From Proteus terrae (GTDB lineage: Bacteria > Pseudomonadota > Gammaproteobacteria > Enterobacterales > Enterobacteriaceae), in assembly GCF_003144325.1 (NCBI RefSeq), contig NZ_PENS01000006.1:1-64000 (forward strand): DNA of 64,000 nucleotides, given 5' to 3'. Shown here one piece after another: positions 28,828 to 39,140 of this stretch. How positions within the stretch are numbered: position 1 is the stretch's first letter; every line of letters begins with the position of its first letter. Under the pieces are notes generated by a model. That model was given only the letters and a program-made list of their open reading frames with translations, did no database searches and was not told the DNA's origin. The translations under genes were made by a program, and so were the position numbers.

Positions 28828-31800
28828 TTAAGCTATACGCTCAATTTTAGCCGGTAAGCCTTGACGAACAGATGCGCCAGATACCCAATCTAACCACGTA
28901 TTAGTGACTTGACGTGTTGGATCAGCAAACCCTAAATCATTAAGATTGATACCATTGCCAATGCCTTTATCCATAGGTAATGGTTGTTCATCTAAGTAAT
29001 GCTGACGAGAGCCTAACTCTTGATGCCCATATCCATGCTCAATTGCTAAAACACCCGGCATCACGCCATCGAGTAAACTAATCTCAGCTTCAACTTGCCC
29101 ACCTGGTGTAACGATGCGAACTTTATCACCATGATTAACACCCCATTTTTTACCATCTTGAGGATTAATTGCGACTAAGTTACTCGGTTTCACCATTCTT
29201 AAACGTTGGATCATGCCTGTTGAACTACTTACCACATGAGATTTAAAGGACATTAATTTTAATGGCCATTGCTCTTCAGGATAGTGCTGATGAATATCAC
29301 TACCATCGGATAAACGCGGTGGATAATAAGTCGGGCAGCCACTATAACGTTCACCGGTTATTGCGTGATGGTTTTTCGCAACTTCTTCATTCCAAATCTG
29401 CAATGGTTTTTTCCACTGTGGTCCAGTTTCATCACCATTCCATGCTTTCTCATAAGGTGCAAAACGACCACCTCGTGTATAGATGTACGCAACTTGAAGA
29501 ACTTCTTCATTTTTTAGCGTTGACGTTATCGCTGGTAAAATACGGTCTACACCACTCAATAAAATATCTTCATTGGTTGCTGGTGCAACAGGTTTCTCAC
29601 CCATAAATGCCATATTGGCTGCAACACGTAAATAGTAGTCTTCTGCACTATTGATTGGATAAAAGTTACCATCCATATCTTCAATTGCTTTCTCACCAAA
29701 GCCGGGTAAATCTAAAGCTTTTGCTACAGCAATACAGAATGTTTCCATTGAAATTGGTTGACCATCTGCTGTTTTTGCAACACGAGGTTCGATAATCGGC
29801 CAACGCGCTGTACTTGCTTTAGTTTGAACACCAGACCAAGGTGCGCTAAAACCCCAGCTTTCAAAGTTATGCGTATCAGGAACAATATAATCGGCCAGCG
29901 CTGTAGTTTCATTCATAAAGGCATCAATACCAATAATTAAAGGTAGATGCTTCGGATCTTTTAGACGCTCTTCCATCACTTGGCGAATACCTGCAATCCC
30001 ATAAATAGGGTTGGTCATATTCGTTATCCATGCTTTCAATGGATAAGGATAACCAGCTAATGCAGAACCTAGTTGCTCAGTTAATTGTCCAGCAGCAAAC
30101 GGATACCAAGGTGCTTTTGCAGGATATGGAGATTCCCCTTTCTCTACACGCTCACGGTACTCATCAGATTTTTCATAGGCTGCTTTACTGCGTGATAACA
30201 CCATACCTTTTGGTTTAACTTTACCTTTAAAGCTATCCATTTTGTAACATGGCCCGTCAGTTGCACCATTAAACTTACCACCACCAACAGATACCCCACC
30301 TTTCAGGTTTAAGTTACCTATTAGCGCATTAAGCATAATCACGCCCCACGCTGTATAGAAACCATTACCACTCATCATACCGCCATGAGAAATAACCGCG
30401 GCTTTTCGACCATATGCCGTAAATTCACGCCCTAATGCAGCAATTGTTGTTTCTGGTACTTTACAACGCTCACTGTATTCTGCCAGCGTCATACGTTTAG
30501 CAGCTTCATCAAGTAATTGGAAACTTGATTTAACCGTAACAGTAGCACCAGTTTTTAATGTCACAGTATGCGTAGCAAATAATTGTGCTTTATCAACTTG
30601 AGTAGATGGAACTAATTCTCCCTCAAGTGATAAAACTAAGGTTTGTTCTTCACCTTCTGGAACATCATTAAAATGTGCTGTTGTCAGCATTTGCCCTGAT
30701 AGAGGATGTTTTTCATCACTGATCACAAGGTGAGTCGCATTCGTCCAGCTCTTCTCACCTACATTTTTCATTGAAGCTTCGCTTGGCACTGACAGATATT
30801 CTGCATTGTAGCGTTTGTTTTCAATGATCCAGCGGATCATCCCCATCACTAAAGCCGCATCTGTTCCCGGTTGAACAGGAACCCAATGTCCATGATCGTT
30901 AGCCAATGTCGTTGTTAACGGTAATGCAGGTGCAACAACCACATAATTGAACGAATCACGAATACGGGCATTAGCTAATTGGCGACCTTGACGCTTAAAT
31001 GGGTTACCTGATTGTGCCGGCGATGTTCCTAAAAACAGCGCGAATTCAACGTAATCCCAATCAGGTTTAACGTGGGCGTTTTTATCTAAATCATTCATTA
31101 ACGCACCAGAGCCAGCTCGGTACGCTAATCCACAATAAGAGCCATGGGCACCAAAGTTTTTACTACCAAATGAGTTTTGAGCAAAGCGACGAATAAACGT
31201 ATCACGCCCATCATCCCCCGCATTTGTCATTAATAATTGGTTAGCTTTAGGGCCTAAAGCAGGTTGTTTTGGATCGATTAAAGTATCTAAATCACGAATG
31301 GCGCGTAAACCATCAACATGACCTTCACCAAACAGATCGCCTCCTTCTACAATTTCTTGGATCAACTGCTCAAAACTGATGCGTTTCCATTTACCTTCAC
31401 CGCGTTTACCTACACGTTTCATCGGTTCAAGAATACGAGTTGGGCTGTCTAAGCTTTCCATCATAGTTGCACCACGAGCACAAGCTGTAGAACGGTTTTC
31501 TAAACCACTTTCACCGCCCATTTTTTCAAATGCTTCTTTAATTGGCATGTTATAGCCAAAGTGGTGATCATGAGAAAGTGGGTGGTAAGGGTTACCTGCA
31601 ATACGTAAAACTTTATTGTTTGCTCTATCAACACGTGCACGGACGCCACATTGTGTCCAGCAACCAAAACATTGTGTCATACAAACAGATTGATCTGTAT
31701 TCGCTTGCCATTTTGCGTCTTTTACAACTTTACCTTCAGGTAATAAAGAGTTTCCATTGATCCTATCAAGTGTCACTTTGCCTGATGTGCCATCAACTAA

Positions 31801-31908
31801 CCCATCTATGGCACGTTTAGCAACATCACGGTAGCTGGCAGCAAATGCGGCAATACCACCGATAACTAACCCACCTTTAAGCCATTGACGTCTTGTAAAC
31901 TTAGCCAT
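28828..31908 (-). CDS. ttrA: Tetrathionate reductase catalytic subunit TtrA
   Basis: TtrA is the molybdopterin guanine dinucleotide enzyme that reduces tetrathionate to thiosulfate as an anaerobic electron acceptor. The protein of about 1026 residues carries a twin-arginine signal (TRRQWLKGG), a [4Fe-4S] motif (CMTQCFGCWTQCGVR with a later Cys), and a probable Mo-ligating Cys in GSYCGLAYRAG. The molydopterin-binding C-terminus follows. ATG at 31908 has GGAGAG upstream and overlaps the ttrC stop by 8 bp. It is exported by Tat and works with TtrB/TtrC at the periplasmic face. Confidence 0.96.
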   Translation of the reverse strand: MAKFTRRQWLKGGLVIGGIAAFAASYRDVAKRAIDGLVDGTSGKVTLDRINGNSLLPEGKVVKDAKWQANTDQSVCMTQCFGCWTQCGVRARVDRANNKVLRIAGNPYHPLSHDHHFGYNMPIKEAFEKMGGESGLENRSTACARGATMMESLDSPTRILEPMKRVGKRGEGKWKRISFEQLIQEIVEGGDLFGEGHVDGLRAIRDLDTLIDPKQPALGPKANQLLMTNAGDDGRDTFIRRFAQNSFGSKNFGAHGSYCGLAYRAGSGALMNDLDKNAHVKPDWDYVEFALFLGTSPAQSGNPFKRQGRQLANARIRDSFNYVVVAPALPLTTTLANDHGHWVPVQPGTDAALVMGMIRWIIENKRYNAEYLSVPSEASMKNVGEKSWTNATHLVISDEKHPLSGQMLTTAHFNDVPEGEEQTLVLSLEGELVPSTQVDKAQLFATHTVTLKTGATVTVKSSFQLLDEAAKRMTLAEYSERCKVPETTIAALGREFTAYGRKAAVISHGGMMSGNGFYTAWGVIMLNALIGNLNLKGGVSVGGGKFNGATDGPCYKMDSFKGKVKPKGMVLSRSKAAYEKSDEYRERVEKGESPYPAKAPWYPFAAGQLTEQLGSALAGYPYPLKAWITNMTNPIYGIAGIRQVMEERLKDPKHLPLIIGIDAFMNETTALADYIVPDTHNFESWGFSAPWSGVQTKASTARWPIIEPRVAKTADGQPISMETFCIAVAKALDLPGFGEKAIEDMDGNFYPINSAEDYYLRVAANMAFMGEKPVAPATNEDILLSGVDRILPAITSTLKNEEVLQVAYIYTRGGRFAPYEKAWNGDETGPQWKKPLQIWNEEVAKNHHAITGERYSGCPTYYPPRLSDGSDIHQHYPEEQWPLKLMSFKSHVVSSSTGMIQRLRMVKPSNLVAINPQDGKKWGVNHGDKVRIVTPGGQVEAEISLLDGVMPGVLAIEHGYGHQELGSRQHYLDEQPLPMDKGIGNGINLNDLGFADPTRQVTNTWLDWVSGASVRQGLPAKIERIA

Positions 31909-32929
31909 GCTGCACTCTCCTGACAACCCAACGAATACTTTCTCTAAATAAAATGGTTAACGCTATCCACAATCCAAATGTACCGACAATTGCCATCAGT
32001 CCATCATTACCTAGCGTAAACTCATAAGGGTTTGTAATTATGTTATATTTTGGAATATATTGAGCCCCCATCAACATCAACCAGCGTAATACCCACGCAA
32101 GTCCCATTGATACAAATGCCATGATGGTAATAAATGCAACCGAACGAGCTTGTTTTGCCATCAAAAGTCCCATCGCGACAGAGATAACCCATAGTGTGAT
32201 AACCCCCATGGCACTCCACCAGCCAAGACTCCCCATTGCTAATTGTTCTCTAATTGCTTGGCCTGAAATCGTATCACCAGCAACCCAAAAGCCCGTACAT
32301 ACTGCTAATAACATCAGAGAACTTACAAACCACATCGCTAATTCACGCTGATGTACTGGTTCACGACGAGTGCCTAATGCCAGCAATGTCGGTAACACTT
32401 GCATTGCACTAAAGAACAGCAGTATTGGTAACCAGTAGGTATACAACACAGGTCTTGCTTTTAAGATAGATGCTTCACGACCTGTATATAACAACAAACC
32501 AATCGCCGTTAATGAGCAAGCTAATGCAACCCAACGCGTTAATTTGTATTCACGCTTCCACACTAAGCGAACAACCATCGCTGCAAAGTAGAGCATACTA
32601 AACGCTGAGAATAACGGTAATAACAGTGAACCCCATGCCATCCATGACCACGGTGTTGGATAAGCATAGAAATGCCACACACGAGCTGTTTGGTGTAAAT
32701 CTGCTGTTAACGCAAGAGGTGCCGTAATACCAGCGGTTACTGCAATAAATACAGCAACCGCTTCTAAACGTTGATTACCTGCACTACCTTTCCAGCACTG
32801 CCAGCACGCATAAAGCGTCGCACTACAAGCAATACCAATGAAAAAGAAATATTGCACAGCCCAAGGTAACCAAAAATATTCTTGAGGGATCGCGATGACT
32901 TCTTGAATTTGAGAAACTTGAGGGATCAT
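31901..32929 (-). CDS. ttrC: Tetrathionate reductase membrane anchor TtrC
   Basis: TtrC is the NrfD-family integral membrane subunit that oxidises quinol and passes electrons to TtrB. The protein has about 342 residues and around nine hydrophobic segments. The ATG at 32929 is supported by AGGAGG with 7-nt spacing, and it overlaps the ttrB stop as ATGA. It sits between ttrB and ttrA, the Salmonella order ttrBCA. Confidence 0.94.
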   Translation of the reverse strand: MIPQVSQIQEVIAIPQEYFWLPWAVQYFFFIGIACSATLYACWQCWKGSAGNQRLEAVAVFIAVTAGITAPLALTADLHQTARVWHFYAYPTPWSWMAWGSLLLPLFSAFSMLYFAAMVVRLVWKREYKLTRWVALACSLTAIGLLLYTGREASILKARPVLYTYWLPILLFFSAMQVLPTLLALGTRREPVHQRELAMWFVSSLMLLAVCTGFWVAGDTISGQAIREQLAMGSLGWWSAMGVITLWVISVAMGLLMAKQARSVAFITIMAFVSMGLAWVLRWLMLMGAQYIPKYNIITNPYEFTLGNDGLMAIVGTFGLWIALTILFRESIRWVVRRVQHG

Positions 32930-33669
32930 GAGTGAACCTCCTGCTGCCATAATGCGGGTTGTCCTTGACCTGCTAACGGTTGTACAAATGCATCATCGAG
33001 GCCGAGATAGAAAACTTGTGGCAATGTACCGCTTTCTGGTTTTAATACTTTCAGCTCTTTTTCATGTGTACGCAGCATTTTGCTGATAGTGCTATTAGGA
33101 TCTTTCATATCGCCGATAATACGAGCACCACCGACACAAGATTCAACGCACGCTGGCAGTAATCCAACTTCGAGGCGATGTGCGCAAAAAGTACATTTAT
33201 CTGCTGTTTGTGTTGAGTGATTAATAAAACGAGCATCGTAAGGGCATGCTTGAACACAATAAGCACAGCCAACACAACGTTCATTATCAACAACGACAAT
33301 ACCATCTTTACGTTGGAAAGTTGCTTGAACAGGGCAAACCGGCACACAAGGTGGTTCATCACAGTGATTACACAATCTAGGCAGTAAGACGTTGGTTATC
33401 CCCTCTTGCCCCTTGATAGCAACCTGATATTGGTTTACTGTCGTCCTAAATTGTCCTTGAGGAGTCTGATTTTCAATATTACAGCTTACTGTACAGGACT
33501 GGCATCCCACACAACGGCGTAAATCAATCAGCATTCCGTAGCGTTTATCTTCCGAGCCCTCACGACGCTCAGGTGATAATTTAATGCCGGCTTCAGCTAA
33601 AGGAACCAGTGAAGCACCAGCAGTAAGGACCCCTAATTGTTGTAGAAATTTTCGTTTTCCAAGATCCAT
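32926..33669 (-). CDS. ttrB: Tetrathionate reductase iron-sulfur subunit TtrB
   Basis: TtrB is the electron-transfer subunit with four predicted [4Fe-4S] clusters, seen as CVGCQSCTVSC, CNHCDEPPCVPVCP, CVGCAYCVQACP and a CTFC...CVESC set. The protein of about 247 residues starts MDLGKRKFLQQLG, a KR-type Tat-like or hitchhiker signal. ATG at 33669 has GGAG upstream. It is first gene of ttrBCA, divergent from ttrSR. Confidence 0.96.
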   Translation of the reverse strand: MDLGKRKFLQQLGVLTAGASLVPLAEAGIKLSPERREGSEDKRYGMLIDLRRCVGCQSCTVSCNIENQTPQGQFRTTVNQYQVAIKGQEGITNVLLPRLCNHCDEPPCVPVCPVQATFQRKDGIVVVDNERCVGCAYCVQACPYDARFINHSTQTADKCTFCAHRLEVGLLPACVESCVGGARIIGDMKDPNSTISKMLRTHEKELKVLKPESGTLPQVFYLGLDDAFVQPLAGQGQPALWQQEVHS

Positions 33670-33785
33670 ATTTGTCTCCAGCATCACTCAATAACACAAT
33701 CTCACTATGAGTGAAGGAAATAGAAATTAAAAAGTATGTGTTTTGTTATAAGTGCATTGTAAAAATTACTGAAGACGACACCTAT

Positions 33786-33799
33786 TGTGGTTTACCACA
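33786..33799. promoter_or_regulatory. Palindrome in ttrB-ttrS divergent region
   Basis: TGTGGT-TT-ACCACA is a perfect inverted repeat placed centrally between divergent ttrBCA and ttrSR. It is a candidate operator for TtrR, a FixJ-type regulator. No TtrR consensus was available for comparison. Confidence 0.45.
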
Positions 33800-33813
33800 T
33801 ACCAAGTGCGAAC

Positions 33814-33827
33814 TTGATCCAAGACAA
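33814..33827. promoter_or_regulatory. Weak FNR-like site near ttrS
   Basis: TTGAT-CCAA-GACAA has a perfect left half and two mismatches in the right half of the FNR consensus. Salmonella ttr expression requires FNR, so it is noted despite weakness. Confidence 0.3.
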
Positions 33828-33846
33828 TATTTAACATTAGATATTT

Positions 33847-35610
33847 ATGACGATAAAACAGACAATTGGGATAAGAAACGTAGTAAGCATCGGGTTATTA
33901 CTGCTCTTTTTTATACTTCCTCTACAAGCCACTGCAAAAGAGTGGACAATCGGTGTTTTAGCATTACGTGGTGATGCATCAACGCAAAGACACTGGCATC
34001 CACTTGTTGACACCTTAAATGAACAATTTCCGTCAGAAAACTTTGTATTAGTGCCGTTAAATCTGGAAGAGATGAAATTAGCGGTTGCAAAGAAAAATGT
34101 TGATTTCTTACTCACAAATCCTGCGCAATTTGTTCAATTAGATAATGCATTTCCCTTACGTTGGTTGCTCTCTTTACGCTCCGGCTATGAGCCTGATAAC
34201 ACAACACGAAATGTCATTGGTAGCCTAATTCTCGTCCGTAACGATAGCCCGATTACTTCCGCCCATGAATTAATCGGAAAACGCGTTGGCGCCATCGCAC
34301 CAGATGCCTTTGGCGGCTATCTTCTAGGTTACAAAGCACTACGAGAAGAAGGTATTGATCCTGATAAAGATTTCACATTGCGTTTCACGGGTTTTCCAGC
34401 CGACGCTTTACTTTATCTCTTACGTGATGAAGATATTAACGCAGCAATTATTCCTGTTTGCTTACTGGAAAATATGGATCATGAAGGGCTTATTCGTAAA
34501 AGTGATTACCGCCCAGTGATTTCCTATCAAACCAATACCCCTTGTTTAACCAGTACACCGCTCTACCCTAATTGGTCATTTGCAGCGCTAGATACCGTTC
34601 CTGATGAGCTTGTTGATAAGGTCACTCGCGTTTTACTTACCGATGACAGTAAACCGATGAAATGGGGAGCGCCGGCCTCCCATACACAAGTTGAAAATCT
34701 ATTAAGAGAAGTCAACCAACATCCTCGACAAAGGCAGCTTTGGCAAGATGCGAAAAGTTGGGCTATTCAGCACCAATTTATTATTGGCCTTTCATTAGCT
34801 GCTATCCTCTTTCTCATCCTAAACCAAGTGTGGGTCAGCTATTTAGTTAGGCGTCGTAGTCGCCAACTGGAACAAGCTCACAATCGATTAAGACAGCAAA
34901 AGGAAGAGTTAGAACACGCTCAACGCTTAAATATATTGGGAGAAATGGCATCCGGGTTTGCTCATGAGCTTAATCAGCCACTTTCTGCTATTAAAAGCTA
35001 TGCGCAAGGGAGTGTTATTCGCCTTAAAAAAGAGAATGAATCGCACCCATTGCTACCTGCATTGCAACAAATAGATAAACAGGCACAGCGCGGTGCTGAT
35101 ATCATTAGAAATCTACGTTTATGGGTTGGAAAACAGACACCTAACACCGATACGATTTTGCTTTCTCATCAAAATATTGCAGAGTGTATTCAACATATCT
35201 GGAAGCTCTTACGCGTAGAAGATAAATACCCACAGGTTTCATTGATCACTCATATTGATGAACATGATACCCTGTGTTTACCCGAAACATTATTAGAGCA
35301 AATTTTATCGAATTTAATCACTAATAGCCTGCAAGCTGGCGCTAAAGTACTAAAGATTAGCACCCATAAGGCCCCTGATAGGTTGCTTATTGTCATTGAA
35401 GATGATGCGGGTGGAATGAGCCATAGCCAACTTGAACACCCCTTTTCCCCATTCCAAACAACAAAAACGGAAGGACTTGGATTAGGTTTGGTGATTTGCC
35501 AACGTTTATTGCTTTCTCAAGGTGCTGATATTCATATTGAAAACCAAAAGAATGAACAAAGTAAAGTTGGAATAAAAATTACACTTATTTTCCCTAACAA
35601 AAATAAATAA
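33847..35610 (+). CDS. ttrS: Tetrathionate sensor kinase TtrS
   Basis: TtrS senses tetrathionate and activates TtrR. The 587-residue protein has a signal/TM segment at about 11-30, a PhnD-like periplasmic binding domain (about 32-295), TM at about 311-333, a coiled linker, the phosphoacceptor His373 in FAHELNQPLSAIKSYAQG, and an HATPase domain (NLITNSLQAGA, DDAGGMS, GLGLGLVI). The Shine-Dalgarno before the ATG at 33847 is poor, but no better start keeps the signal peptide. ttrR follows 10 bp later. Confidence 0.94.
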   Translation: MTIKQTIGIRNVVSIGLLLLFFILPLQATAKEWTIGVLALRGDASTQRHWHPLVDTLNEQFPSENFVLVPLNLEEMKLAVAKKNVDFLLTNPAQFVQLDNAFPLRWLLSLRSGYEPDNTTRNVIGSLILVRNDSPITSAHELIGKRVGAIAPDAFGGYLLGYKALREEGIDPDKDFTLRFTGFPADALLYLLRDEDINAAIIPVCLLENMDHEGLIRKSDYRPVISYQTNTPCLTSTPLYPNWSFAALDTVPDELVDKVTRVLLTDDSKPMKWGAPASHTQVENLLREVNQHPRQRQLWQDAKSWAIQHQFIIGLSLAAILFLILNQVWVSYLVRRRSRQLEQAHNRLRQQKEELEHAQRLNILGEMASGFAHELNQPLSAIKSYAQGSVIRLKKENESHPLLPALQQIDKQAQRGADIIRNLRLWVGKQTPNTDTILLSHQNIAECIQHIWKLLRVEDKYPQVSLITHIDEHDTLCLPETLLEQILSNLITNSLQAGAKVLKISTHKAPDRLLIVIEDDAGGMSHSQLEHPFSPFQTTKTEGLGLGLVICQRLLLSQGADIHIENQKNEQSKVGIKITLIFPNKNK

Positions 35611-35620
35611 CGGAGAAAAA

Positions 35621-36223
35621 ATGCCAACAATTCATCTTGTTGATGATGATCTTGCTGTCACTGATGCTTGTCAGTTTTTATTAGAAAGCTTAGGTTATTC
35701 AGCCCATGTTTGGAATGATAGCGAGTTCTTTATCAACAACGTCAATCTCTATCAACAAGGTGTTGTCTTGTTAGATATGAGAATGCCAAAACCCGATGGC
35801 AGACAAGTCCACCAGCATTTAATTGATAAACACAGTACACTTTCTGTGATTTTTTTAACTGGTCATGGCGATATTCCTATGGCAGTTGAAGAGATCAAAA
35901 AAGGGGCTATCGACTTTCTACAAAAACCCGTTGATAGCAATGCATTGTTATCTGCATTAGATGTTGCATTTCTTGAAACCAATACGCGTTTTACCGCACA
36001 CGATATTCGCCGCCGTTATGCGTCACTAACCCCTAGAGAAAAAGACATTGCTTATTATGTTATTCAAGGATTAATGAACCGAGAAATAGCAGAAGTTGCT
36101 TGTGTTTCAATAAGAACTGTCGAAGTCCATCGAGCAAAAGTGATGGATAAAATGGCAGCTAAAAATATTGCTGAATTGGTGACCGCATTACAAGGTATCG
36201 AAATAATTTCACCTAATTTATGA
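35621..36223 (+). CDS. ttrR: Tetrathionate response regulator TtrR
   Basis: TtrR is a FixJ-type regulator that activates ttrBCA. The 200 residues have a receiver (acid cluster D8-D10, phosphoacceptor D52 in VLLDMRMPKPDG, K in LQKPVDS) and a C-terminal LuxR-type HTH (LTPREKDIAYYVIQGLMN, SIRTVEVHRAKVMDKM). GGAG lies upstream of the ATG. Same operon as ttrS. Confidence 0.94.
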   Translation: MPTIHLVDDDLAVTDACQFLLESLGYSAHVWNDSEFFINNVNLYQQGVVLLDMRMPKPDGRQVHQHLIDKHSTLSVIFLTGHGDIPMAVEEIKKGAIDFLQKPVDSNALLSALDVAFLETNTRFTAHDIRRRYASLTPREKDIAYYVIQGLMNREIAEVACVSIRTVEVHRAKVMDKMAAKNIAELVTALQGIEIISPNL

Positions 36224-36297
36224 CAAAATTTCTTATCTGCGCTAAAAAATGTCACAATATAAGACGTTCATTGGAAAAATAGTAAATAGATAGGCTT

Positions 36298-37239
36298 ATG
36301 ATAAAGTCACCTCCATTTAAAAAATCATTTTTGCAGCCTAAATATTGGCTGACTTGGTTCGGGATTGGATTACTCTATATTCTGGTTCTCCTTCCTTATC
36401 CTATCATTTATTGGCTAGGGACACGCCTAGGCCGTTTTTCGAAAGTTTTTTTAAAGAAACGCGTCCAAATAGCGGAACGTAATCTTGAGCTCTGTTTTCC
36501 ACAGATGCCAAAAAGTGAGCGGGAAGCCTTAGTTAATAAAAATTTTGAATCTGTTGGTATGGGATTATTCGAAACTGGCATGGCGTGGTTTTGGCCTGAA
36601 TGGCGCGTCAAACGTTGGTTTAAAGTCAGTGGACTTGAAAATATCTCAATGGTTCAAGAAAAAGGACAAGGCATTTTGCTTATTGGCATCCATTTTCTAA
36701 CACTTGAACTGGGTGCTCGAATTTTTGGTATCTATACCCCTGGAGTCGGTGTTTATCGCCCTAACGATAACCCCGTTATGGACTGGCTACAAACATGGGG
36801 TCGATTACGTTCTAATAAATTTATGATCGACAGAAAAGATGTCAAAGGCATGATCCGCAGTTTAAAAGCAGGTGAAATTGTTTGGTATGCGCCTGACCAT
36901 GATTATGGTCCTCGTAAAAGTGTTTTTGTACCTTTGTTTGCTGTTGATAAAGCGGCAACAACAACGGGGACTTATATTCTGGCAAGAACCAGCAAACCCG
37001 CATTAATTCCATTTACGCCCAAACGCTTACCTGAAGGTAAAGGTTATGAGTTAATTATCTCACCACCTGTTGCGGATTTTCCTGTTGATAATGAGGAAAA
37101 TGCCGCTAAAGCGATGAATAAAGTGGTTGAACAAGAGATTTTACGCGCGCCAGACCAATATATGTGGTTGCATCGTCGCTTTAAAACTCGCCCAGAAGGT
37201 GACGCTTCTTTATATAACGAAATAAAGAAAGTACACTAA
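36298..37239 (+). CDS. lpxL: Kdo2-lipid A lauroyltransferase, LpxL type
   Basis: LpxL transfers a secondary acyl chain to Kdo2-lipid IVA at the inner membrane. The 313 residues are collinear with E. coli LpxL (306). One N-terminal TM helix (about 18-40) precedes the HX4E catalytic motif H132...E137 in [12 protein letters not shown], followed by GVYRPNDNP and [15 protein letters not shown]. Adjacent to mdtG as in E. coli, though the order of neighbours differs. The paralogue LpxP cannot be excluded, but context favours LpxL. Confidence 0.92.
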   Translation: MIKSPPFKKSFLQPKYWLTWFGIGLLYILVLLPYPIIYWLGTRLGRFSKVFLKKRVQIAERNLELCFPQMPKSEREALVNKNFESVGMGLFETGMAWFWPEWRVKRWFKVSGLENISMVQEKGQGILLIGIHFLTLELGARIFGIYTPGVGVYRPNDNPVMDWLQTWGRLRSNKFMIDRKDVKGMIRSLKAGEIVWYAPDHDYGPRKSVFVPLFAVDKAATTTGTYILARTSKPALIPFTPKRLPEGKGYELIISPPVADFPVDNEENAAKAMNKVVEQEILRAPDQYMWLHRRFKTRPEGDASLYNEIKKVH

Positions 37240-37242
37240 TCG

Positions 37243-37277
37243 CAAAGTGGCTGCTTTATTCCAAAGCAGCCACTTTG
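37243..37277 (+). terminator. Terminator after lpxL
   Basis: Perfect 15-bp stem (37243-37257 with 37263-37277, 5-nt loop) immediately after the lpxL stop. The downstream T tract is poor. Confidence 0.75.
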
Positions 37278-37511
37278 TAATATCACGATATACTGCAATA
37301 ACGATAATAAAATCAATAACAGTACAAGCTGTAAACTCCTGCAAAACACATTATAAGAGCAAGACTTATCGCACTTATTCTGTATCATGGCTATATTCTT
37401 ATTCATCATAAAATAAGAAAACCGACTCGCTGTTGCCACGCTCAACATCGCTACGGTTATTTACAGCCTATTTTCTTGGTTTACTCTCTCGTTCTCGGCT
37501 AAAGGAGTAAC

Positions 37512-38720
37512 ATGGATCTCAAGCCCCGAAATAATTCTTGGAAACGTAATCTCTATGTTGTCTGGTTTGGCTGTTTTCTAACTGGCGCCGGTTTTAGTTT
37601 GATCATGCCTTTTCTTCCTCTCTATGTAGAAGAACTGGGTATAACCGATCACGAAGAGCTTAATCTTTGGACGGGCGTTGCATTTAGTATTACCTTCCTT
37701 TTTTCTGCTATCGCAGCGCCTTTTTGGGGAAAATTATCAGATAGAAAAGGTCGAAAATTAATGCTATTGCGTTCAGCCCTTGGTATGGCGATTGTGATGG
37801 TATTAATTGGATTTGCACAAAATATATGGCAATTATTAGTACTACGAGCCTTGCTCGGTATATTAGGTGGCTTTGTTCCGAATGCAAATGCGTTAATTGC
37901 CACTCAAGTACCTGTTAAAAAAAGCGGTTGGGCATTAGGCACACTTTCAACAGGTGCTGTAAGTGGTGCATTAATAGGCCCTTTAATTGGTGGTATGCTT
38001 GCTGATCTCTATGGTTTACGCCCCGTATTCTTTATTACTTCAGCTGTTTTATTTATTTGCTTTTTAGTCACCCTCTTTTTCGTCAGTGAGAACTTCACGC
38101 CTGTTTCTAAAAAAGACGCACTCACCACAAAACAGGTCTTTTCATCGCTCAAGAACAAAAGACTTGTGGTATGCCTATTTTTCACCACAATGATCATTCA
38201 AGTAGCAACAGGTTCTGTTACGCCTATTTTGACGCTTTATATCCGAGAGTTAACGGGCTCCATCAGCAACCTTGCCTTTATCAGTGGAGTTATCGCCTCT
38301 GTACCTGGTATCGCTGCACTTATTAGCGCCCCTCGTTTTGGTAAATTAGGTGACCGAATTGGCCCGGATAAAGTCCTTATCTTTACCCTAGGGCTCTCTA
38401 TTTTTATGTTAATTCCAATGGCGCTGGTCAGTAATTATTGGGAGCTAGGTGCGCTACGTTTTTTACTTGGTGCAGTCAATGCTGCTATGTTACCTGCGGT
38501 GCAAACACTTATCCTATACAACATTACCCCTGCTATTGCCGGTCGAATTTTCAGCTATAACCAAGCACTAAGAGATGTTGGAAATGTTACAGGGCCGTTA
38601 ATGGGTGCTTTTGTTGCTGCAAGCTATGGATTTAGAGCTGTTTTTTATTTCACCGCAGCTGTTGTCTTTTTTAATCTAATTTACTCTTGGTTAAGCTTTA
38701 GAAGGCCACAAGAAAAGTAG
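37512..38720 (+). CDS. mdtG: Multidrug efflux MFS transporter MdtG
   Basis: MdtG is a proton-driven efflux pump of the 12-TM DHA1 family (fosfomycin and deoxycholate in E. coli). The 402 residues carry the loop motif [14 protein letters not shown] between TM2 and TM3 and the duplicated motif [13 protein letters not shown] in the second half, with 12 hydrophobic segments. AAAGGAG precedes the ATG. lpxL is upstream in the same direction, but a strong hairpin separates them. Confidence 0.92.
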   Translation: MDLKPRNNSWKRNLYVVWFGCFLTGAGFSLIMPFLPLYVEELGITDHEELNLWTGVAFSITFLFSAIAAPFWGKLSDRKGRKLMLLRSALGMAIVMVLIGFAQNIWQLLVLRALLGILGGFVPNANALIATQVPVKKSGWALGTLSTGAVSGALIGPLIGGMLADLYGLRPVFFITSAVLFICFLVTLFFVSENFTPVSKKDALTTKQVFSSLKNKRLVVCLFFTTMIIQVATGSVTPILTLYIRELTGSISNLAFISGVIASVPGIAALISAPRFGKLGDRIGPDKVLIFTLGLSIFMLIPMALVSNYWELGALRFLLGAVNAAMLPAVQTLILYNITPAIAGRIFSYNQALRDVGNVTGPLMGAFVAASYGFRAVFYFTAAVVFFNLIYSWLSFRRPQEK

Positions 38721-39140
38721 TCAAAAAATCCACAAATAAGATCAGTTAATAGTTTTTTTTCTTCAAAAAATTACACTTTTACATTTAAAGGCCCAATTGT
38801 TACTTCTTTTATTCTATTTTTTGTAATTTATTGTTTATTAAGAATATTCTCACCCCCTATTTGTTAAGGCCTCTAAAATTTTCTTGTCCTCTTTTTTCAA
38901 AAAATTGCAAGGTTAACTATTGCAAAATGAGATTTTTATCGACTTTTGCACCAAAAAATGGTTTATAAAGTATTAAATATACTTTTAGTCGCTGAATTCT
39001 GACAAAAGTATGTTAAAAATATATTAATTAAATGCAGTGGATATTGATAACAGAATGAAATAACTTTGTTTCGTCACTTGCTACTATTTTGTTCTTTTTA
39101 CTTGCAAACGACCTGTAGAGGTTTTTTTTGGGAATTTAAG
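38721..39140. other. Intergenic region upstream of peptide transporter
   Basis: This 420-bp AT-rich gap has no gene. It should hold the promoter and a leader for the transporter. No operator is recognised. Confidence 0.5.

Noticed and set aside
33711..33974. 87-residue ORF between ttrB and ttrS
   Set aside because: It overlaps the ttrS start in another frame and covers the divergent promoter region, and its cysteines do not form a known motif.
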